A DNA stretch of 64,000 nucleotides from Nyssa sinensis (lineage: Eukaryota > Streptophyta > Magnoliopsida > Cornales > Nyssaceae): assembly GCA_008638375.1 (NCBI GenBank), contig CM018035.1, forward strand, positions 34,816,824 to 34,880,823, in the 5' to 3' direction. The notes under the pieces were generated by a model, which was given only the letters and a program-made list of their open reading frames with translations, did no database searches and was not told where the DNA came from. The translations under genes and the position numbers were made by a program. Shown here piece by piece: positions 58,133 through 64,000 of the stretch. Numbering within the stretch: position 1 is the stretch's first letter; every line of letters begins with the position of its first letter.

Positions 58133-61100
58133 TGTAATACCCTGACCCAATTAAGTGAAGATAATCATTGTAATGATTTTTCTTTTTGGGATTTAATATC
58201 TAATGGCTTATTCATTCTAAATTATATTAAGTAGGCCGTAAATATTAAGAATTTCTACACAAATAAATTTGGCAAGTTAGAATGAAGCGAAAAATTAACG
58301 AAATTTAATCGCCAATGAATATGGAGTATTTTTAATATAAATGAAAAATATGTAACTTATTAAAAATAAAATTTTATGGCATAGAAATTAAACATATGAT
58401 ATTAAAAAGTAAAGAGGGAATATGAAGGGATTTTTAAAGCAATTAAGGCACAACTTAAAAATCTGATGAATGATGCTCAAAATGCCAAACAAGTCATAGG
58501 TAAGAAAAATGGAGAAAAATGATGCAAAAGTGTTGGCCAAGGGACTTGAACCCTTGACCAAAAATGATGAAAGAACTTGAACCTAAAAAGAAATCCACTT
58601 GGGCACTCCACATTTTGTGTCCTATATTACATAAGATATACATATATACACATGAAAACTCACCCCACCTCCCAAAGCAACCAATGAGGTTGCATGCAAC
58701 ACCTCATGATAAATCAAAAATATATATATGAATATATCTATATATGTGGATTGTGTGAAATCAGAAAGTTGAGGTGTGTACATGTGCTTTACTAGAGAGA
58801 GAAGTAGAAAGAGAAAATGAAAGATTGAGGGAAAAGAAGAAAAAAGAGGAATAATGAGAAGAAAAAGGAAGGATCACAAGGTTAGGATATGATCTTGTGT
58901 TTTATTTCTGTTTTTGTATAAATTACAAACTCAGTAGATGGTAGATATGAGCATGCATGTGTTCCAAATTACTGGTTCAAGTCTGAACCACCATTGACAA
59001 GCTTGAAACACTTGCCCAGAAACAAACTTGTACAAAACATGTTTTTGAGTTCTAATACGTAAAATACACAAAAAAATGATGAAGGTAAACCATAAAATCA
59101 GACCCAATAGCTCATGATTGAGCACTGTTCAACCAAGTTGCAGATTTGCCAACAATGGAAAATCCATGCAAACAAAGTTAAGCTTGTATGCATGAATGGA
59201 TTTAGATACTCCATGACTTAAGGAGTCCAACGCAACAAACTAAATAGAAAATCACCTTGAAATAAAAACCCAGAACCGAGGACACGCATGGAAGTCTTAC
59301 TGAGCTTTTGAGCTCGAATCAAATGATCAAAACAATGCCAAACCACTCCTAGCACATACAGAAACCTTTTGATACCAACCAAACTGCACGAAATGCACTA
59401 AAAATCCAAGAAAATCACCCTGTAACTCACGGCCCAAACTTAGTGAAATTCAAGTTAAACCAAACTTGAGTTGGTGAATGGAAATAGATAGAAAATTATG
59501 TTCAGGATTCTAAATCATTTTGAATCAAGAAAAATAGTCAAGAAATGATCATTTTATAGCCAAAAAATCAGAATCGGTACATGGCCAAAAACTTAAATGG
59601 GTGTCGGCAACTGCAATTTATGAGATCTAAAACAAGCCCAAACAAATCCTTGAGGTCCTTAGAATCAATTTGGAATAAAAATCCTCAAAAATAGATGTCA
59701 AAATCCTAAAAAAAAGTAGAAAATTTTTTGCAGTTCTGGCAACCGACGCCGTAGCAGTGGCCGGCAATGCGTGGGGATGAAGCATAATAACGGGTCGGGT
59801 CTCGGGTCGGGCCCCGACCAAATTAAAAAGGGTTTATCAAAATTGCATCTTTTGGGTTAAATGAATTAAAAATATAAAACATTAGGGCTAATGTCAGCAA
59901 AACGTCATCATAACGCATTAAACCGGCTGAACCGGTTAGTTCTTGACCATGATTGTTCGGTTCAGTCTCTAATCCCTCAGACCATACGGTTTAGGTTAAT
60001 AGTTTCTTGAAATTACATTTAGCGCCACAAATGTTTCTGTTAATTACGGAGGGGCCTAGGAAATTAATTTTATATTTACTTTAAACCCCTTAAATTAATT
60101 GAGAAATTACCAAAATGCCCTTAGGCTAAAAATAGGCCAAATAAAGGCCGATTAAAATAAAAGAATAGTGAAACCCAATGTTTTTGGGTATTCTAGACTC
60201 AACAGTAGAGTCCGAATTGTGAAATTAAATTCCAAAAAATACGAACGGACAAACGTGAATAATTATAAATGCGTCCTAATGATCAGTTAGGTAATCCAAC
60301 TGGATTCTGATGACTATGAAAATACATACTTTAACATTTTGGGACATTCTGGACCCAATGGAAGGATCCATTTTATGAAACGAAGTCCCAAAAAATTAGA
60401 CACATGAAACGTAAAATTACTATTTTACCCCTAATGATACCCAAGGCAAATTGAATATAAAAGGTAGCCCATCTTGACTATTTTGGATCATCCAGACTCA
60501 ATGGTAGAGTCCATTTTAGCAAACAAAGTATCGAAAAGCATGACCCACGAAAATGAAAAATTATGAAAATGTCCCTAGGCTTAATGTAAGTCACCAATGA
60601 GCAAATTAAGATCTGAAAAAGCCTAAATTAATTATATTCGATATTCCAGACTTGACGGTAACGTTCCTTTGAAGAGAATAAGACCTGGTAATAAACTAAA
60701 AAATAATGAATACGTCTTTAAGACAAAATGAAGTTACTAGAAGTGTAACCATGAAATTAATAAGTCCACTTAAATGCTATAAGGACCAAATAGACTCAAA
60801 ATGGAGTTTGAATATGTGAATCGTATATGGAGATATATGCAATATTAAAAAAAGATAAATTACCATAATGCCCTTGAAGGGCCAAAAAGGTTATAAGGCA
60901 TTAGGGAACCCTAAATGGGGAAATTGAACACCTTAATTGAATAGACTAAGTTCAAAGGAAATTGAAACATTGAATAACTAAGTTTGAGACTAGAATGAAT
61001 ACTGATTCATTATGCCATGTATTTTTAATTTGTGTTTATAGGATCACCCAAATGATAGAAAATGGGAAGAAAGCTATGGATAGCTATTATGGTAACCGCA

Positions 61101-61767
61101 TGGGAATGCAATGCTAAGAACCCAATGTAAGTAAAAACCCAAACTCTAATATGTGTTAATTCCCAGCCATGTCACAATGTCATTTACTTTATGCTACCAA
61201 ATTAGTACTTCTATACATGTCCTAATACTTATTGATTCCTAATTTGATGCCATTCTGCCTTTGTGAACTTCTTGTGAAATTGATTGCCAATATCCCATAT
61301 GATAAATTGTTCATTTCTATACTTACATGGATATTGAAAAATTATTATGCCCCTCACTGCTGAGGATTTACTATTCTACAAATATGTAAATCGTTTGTGG
61401 AATTCTAATAATCATGATTTTATTAATATGAGTGCTTGAGGTTATGATCTGTCGCAACATCCATCTGATTCATAGATGCCTCTGGACCTATGGGTTAAAG
61501 TCCATAGTGGACATGATGTATGTAACGAGCTCTAGTGCTATTCAAGAGCTCGATGGTGGGTAAACCTGGATAAGCGCTTCTGAGGGTATGCTAGGCCTTA
61601 TTTGTTTCAGCATCTATTCTATTAGTATTCATATAATTTATTGATATTCTGATATTACAATCTCTGATTATTGATATGCTTGTTATACCTATCTTGACTA
61701 TATGATAATATACCCTTGTTTATTGATACGATTGATTTATGGTACGTTTGATCTCTGTTATGCCTTG
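58133..61767 (+). mobile_element. Family F 3' LTR, 5' part
   Basis: It starts TGTAATACCCTGACCC after the polypurine tract. Features shared with other LTRs here are purine-rich GAGAGAGAAGTAGAAAGAG near 58793 (the complement of the CT tracts), GGGTCGGGTCTCGGGTCGGG near 59793, CCGGCTGAACCGG near 59923 and a run of GGTCCATTTTATGAAACGAAGTCCC blocks at 60200-60700. It is interrupted at 61767 by the next LTR. No credible gene. Confidence 0.72.
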
Positions 61768-64000
61768 TGTCACGACCCAAAACTCACCCTATACGGATTA
61801 GGGGTCCGTGACCTGGGTCTGTGGCCTGTGGGCCTGTTCCCCATCAAAAGGATCTAAATTGCTAAGTAAGGTTTTTAATAAAACATTTATAGTTAATAGT
61901 AAATCCGGTAGCATAGCCAAGTCACCATTTAATACATGCCAAAAGAACATAAGTGTTTAAAATTACAGATCCTCCAAAAAAAACACATTGTCAGGACCGT
62001 GGTGACATAGGAGAAATTAAGACCTTCCAATATTTAATTTAGTACAAAAAAAATGCGCCAAAAGAGAGTTACCAGTGGCTAGCGGTGTCTAAGCCTCCGG
62101 AGCTCCCGAGGGTTCCCCTACTTCTTGTTGCCCCTGAAAATATATAAGGGAGGGGTGAGCTAACAAAGCCCAGTAAGTAATTTCCTATCTCTAACATGGG
62201 TTAGGGTTAGTTCACAAGGATAATGAGGAAAAAGATAACAGATAGCCCACAGCCAAATGAGCAACAGTAAATACATAGCCAGTCACCAAGATGCGCAACA
62301 ATAATGACCCGAGGGTCCAAAAGAGGCATATCCCATAATATAAAACAAGAGGCAATAACAAGGTCAATCAAAGTTGGGATCTAGCCTATCATGATGGATT
62401 GCTGCCACAACAAAACGTTAGCCAATCAAATATCTCATGCTTGCAAGAATATGATCATTCACAGGGCATAAAATATGATTATTCAACGAATACCAACAAT
62501 AAATCACGCTCGAGTTCTAATAACCCAGAAATGCGTGAATCACCCGGGGCCCGACATACCCTACTAAAATGCACATTCAGATTTGCCTCTTTATCCTGGG
62601 CTTACTGAATAGCACTAAAGCTCTTATTATCTTAGGTCTCGAAGGACATACAAGACCCCAAAAGGGTCTTTGCCCCACGCAATCTGTGAATAGATGGGCT
62701 ATTGTGATAGAGCACAACCCCGGGTACATACCAAATATCATGATCAATAAAATTCCACACAGGATGTACGACCGTACAAAATAATTGAGATCACAATCAA
62801 CAAGTCATGGAGTGTACTGGAATAACAAGATTTTTATCAACAAGAGATATCTCAAGAGTAGGTCATGGTATGATAGTGCAATAATGCTCAAATATCAATG
62901 ATTAATTTCACAATGTTGTAAGCAAGCAAGTCAAATCCAAAGATTAGGCATAACCGATAACCACAAGTCGATTGGCTCAAATCAAGTACATTAGGTAATG
63001 ATAGAGTACAAATTTGGCAGCATTTGAAGATAAGCGTGACTGGGTGGGAATAACCCATATTAAAGCATCGGAATTACTTACCTCAAAAATAATTTTCAGC
63101 AGTTTTACAAATTCAGGTCTCCTTCTCCTTCCCTTTGGAGGTTCCTATAGATCATAAATTTAATTGTTATTATCCCATTTTTAATTATTTAGGTCAATGC
63201 TAATGCTCATGACCTATTTAACTCTCTCGGTATTATTTAATTATATTCTTAAGGTTGCTAAATTTATTACATCGGCCTTCAGAATATTTTATTTGGATAA
63301 ATGGACTCCATCGTTGAGTCCGAAATGTCCAAGAAAATAAATCTAGGCTTTCGCGACTTTTTATTTGGCTTCAGGTACCCCTAAGGGCAAAATGGTAATT
63401 TAATATTTTATGGGACTTGATTTTTTCGGAGCCCCGGTTGATAAAATGGACCTCACCATTGGGTCCAGAACGTTTGACATAATTAAATTGGACTATCTTT
63501 TATGTTTATTTGGCCTTGGGTATCATTAGGGGTAATACAGTCATTTACCATTTACGTGTCTATACTTTTTAGAATCTCGTCTCATAAAACAAATCCCACC
63601 ATTGGGTTTGGAATGCCCAAAATAGTAGAAATACACTACTTATTTATTTAATTTGGGCTTCGTTTGAGTCATTTAGTGTCCAAGGGTACAATAGGCATTT
63701 TACCCAATTAATAAAATAATTAAATAAATTATTTTATTATTTATTTATTTTTCAGGGGCTTAATTAAATTAATTTTTCAAAAGTTGGGCCAAAACAGAAT
63801 TCTTTAAAACTTCTGGGGTCAAATTGTAAATAGATAAAGTTTCGGTTTATTTATTTTCATTTCAACTGTGAACCAGTGGGTTTAATAACTTAAATTCTAG
63901 ACCAGTCTAAGAGTTCAGTGAACCAGCCAGGTTCAAGCAAGGTTAGAGAACCAATTTAACATGACCCTGTTATATCCTTTATCTACGGTTTGGGTTATCC
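61768..64000 (-). mobile_element. Family G LTR, running off the window
   Basis: It starts TGTCACGACCCAAAACTC on the + strand, which by analogy is the 3' end of a - strand LTR. It has the GAGCTAACAAAGCCCAGTAAGT block near 62156-62178, where other LTRs have AGCTCAGTAAGTAA, and the GGACTCCATCGTTGAGTCC / GGACCTCACCATTGGGTCC blocks at 63300-63720. The five bases before it are CCTTG; the matching copy would lie beyond 64000. Confidence 0.65.

Overview
The window is plant nuclear DNA made almost wholly of LTR retrotransposons stacked inside one another. The plant assignment rests on three plant-restricted Ty3/gypsy groups (an Athila-type element, a Tat-type element with an extra antisense gene, and chromoviruses of Tekay/Del type with 3-4 kb LTRs) and on a fragment of the plant-only RNA polymerase IV/V largest subunit. 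I see no intact host gene, tRNA, rRNA or CRISPR array. Most small open frames are chance frames in LTR copies.

Layout, left to right. 1-2941: 3' part of a chromovirus LTR on the + strand. 2942-6815: a scrambled block (internal fragment, LTR fragment in one orientation, LTR fragment in the other) forming a 0.75 kb-armed fold-back. 6816-17175: a structurally complete chromovirus on the - strand (family A; two about 3.2 kb LTRs, PBS, PPT, decayed integrase). 17176-20496 and 43135-43391: one LTR (family B) split by a Tat-type element at 20497-43129 with TSD ATATA. That element's RNase H region is split by a complete Athila-type element at 27660-38377 with TSD CGATC. 43392-45480: truncated LTR (family C). 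45481-49836: head of a gag gene (element E) split by a 4.1 kb solo LTR (45623-49718, TSD GCCTC). 50014-50413: a small CACTA-like element with a 75 bp tandem duplication. About 50404-55856: LTR of element E, holding a 62 bp tandem array that is split by a 3.3 kb solo LTR (52459-55756, TSD AATAT). 55857-61767: internal end, PPT and 3' LTR of a + strand chromovirus (family F). 61768-64000: a further LTR (family G) running off the window.

The most striking observation is inside the solo LTR at 45623-49718. It carries about 0.38 kb of sense coding sequence resembling the catalytic C-terminal core of the largest subunit of RNA polymerase IV (NRPD1), with Pol V (NRPE1) as the alternative. Pol IV makes the siRNA precursors that silence elements like this one. 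Other points of note are two antisense genes, each with its own TATA box, inside the Tat-type element; a satellite-like array in its 3' region; a dimeric about 292 bp repeat inside a chromovirus LTR; and nonsense changes that mostly fit decay of methylated cytosines.

None of the elements looks fully autonomous. The Athila polyprotein is one frame broken by six stops. The Tat element has several stops and a changed reverse transcriptase active site, though its integrase frame is intact. The chromoviruses have lost nearly all coding capacity. Family, lineage and nesting calls come from reading motifs, termini and flanking duplications by eye.
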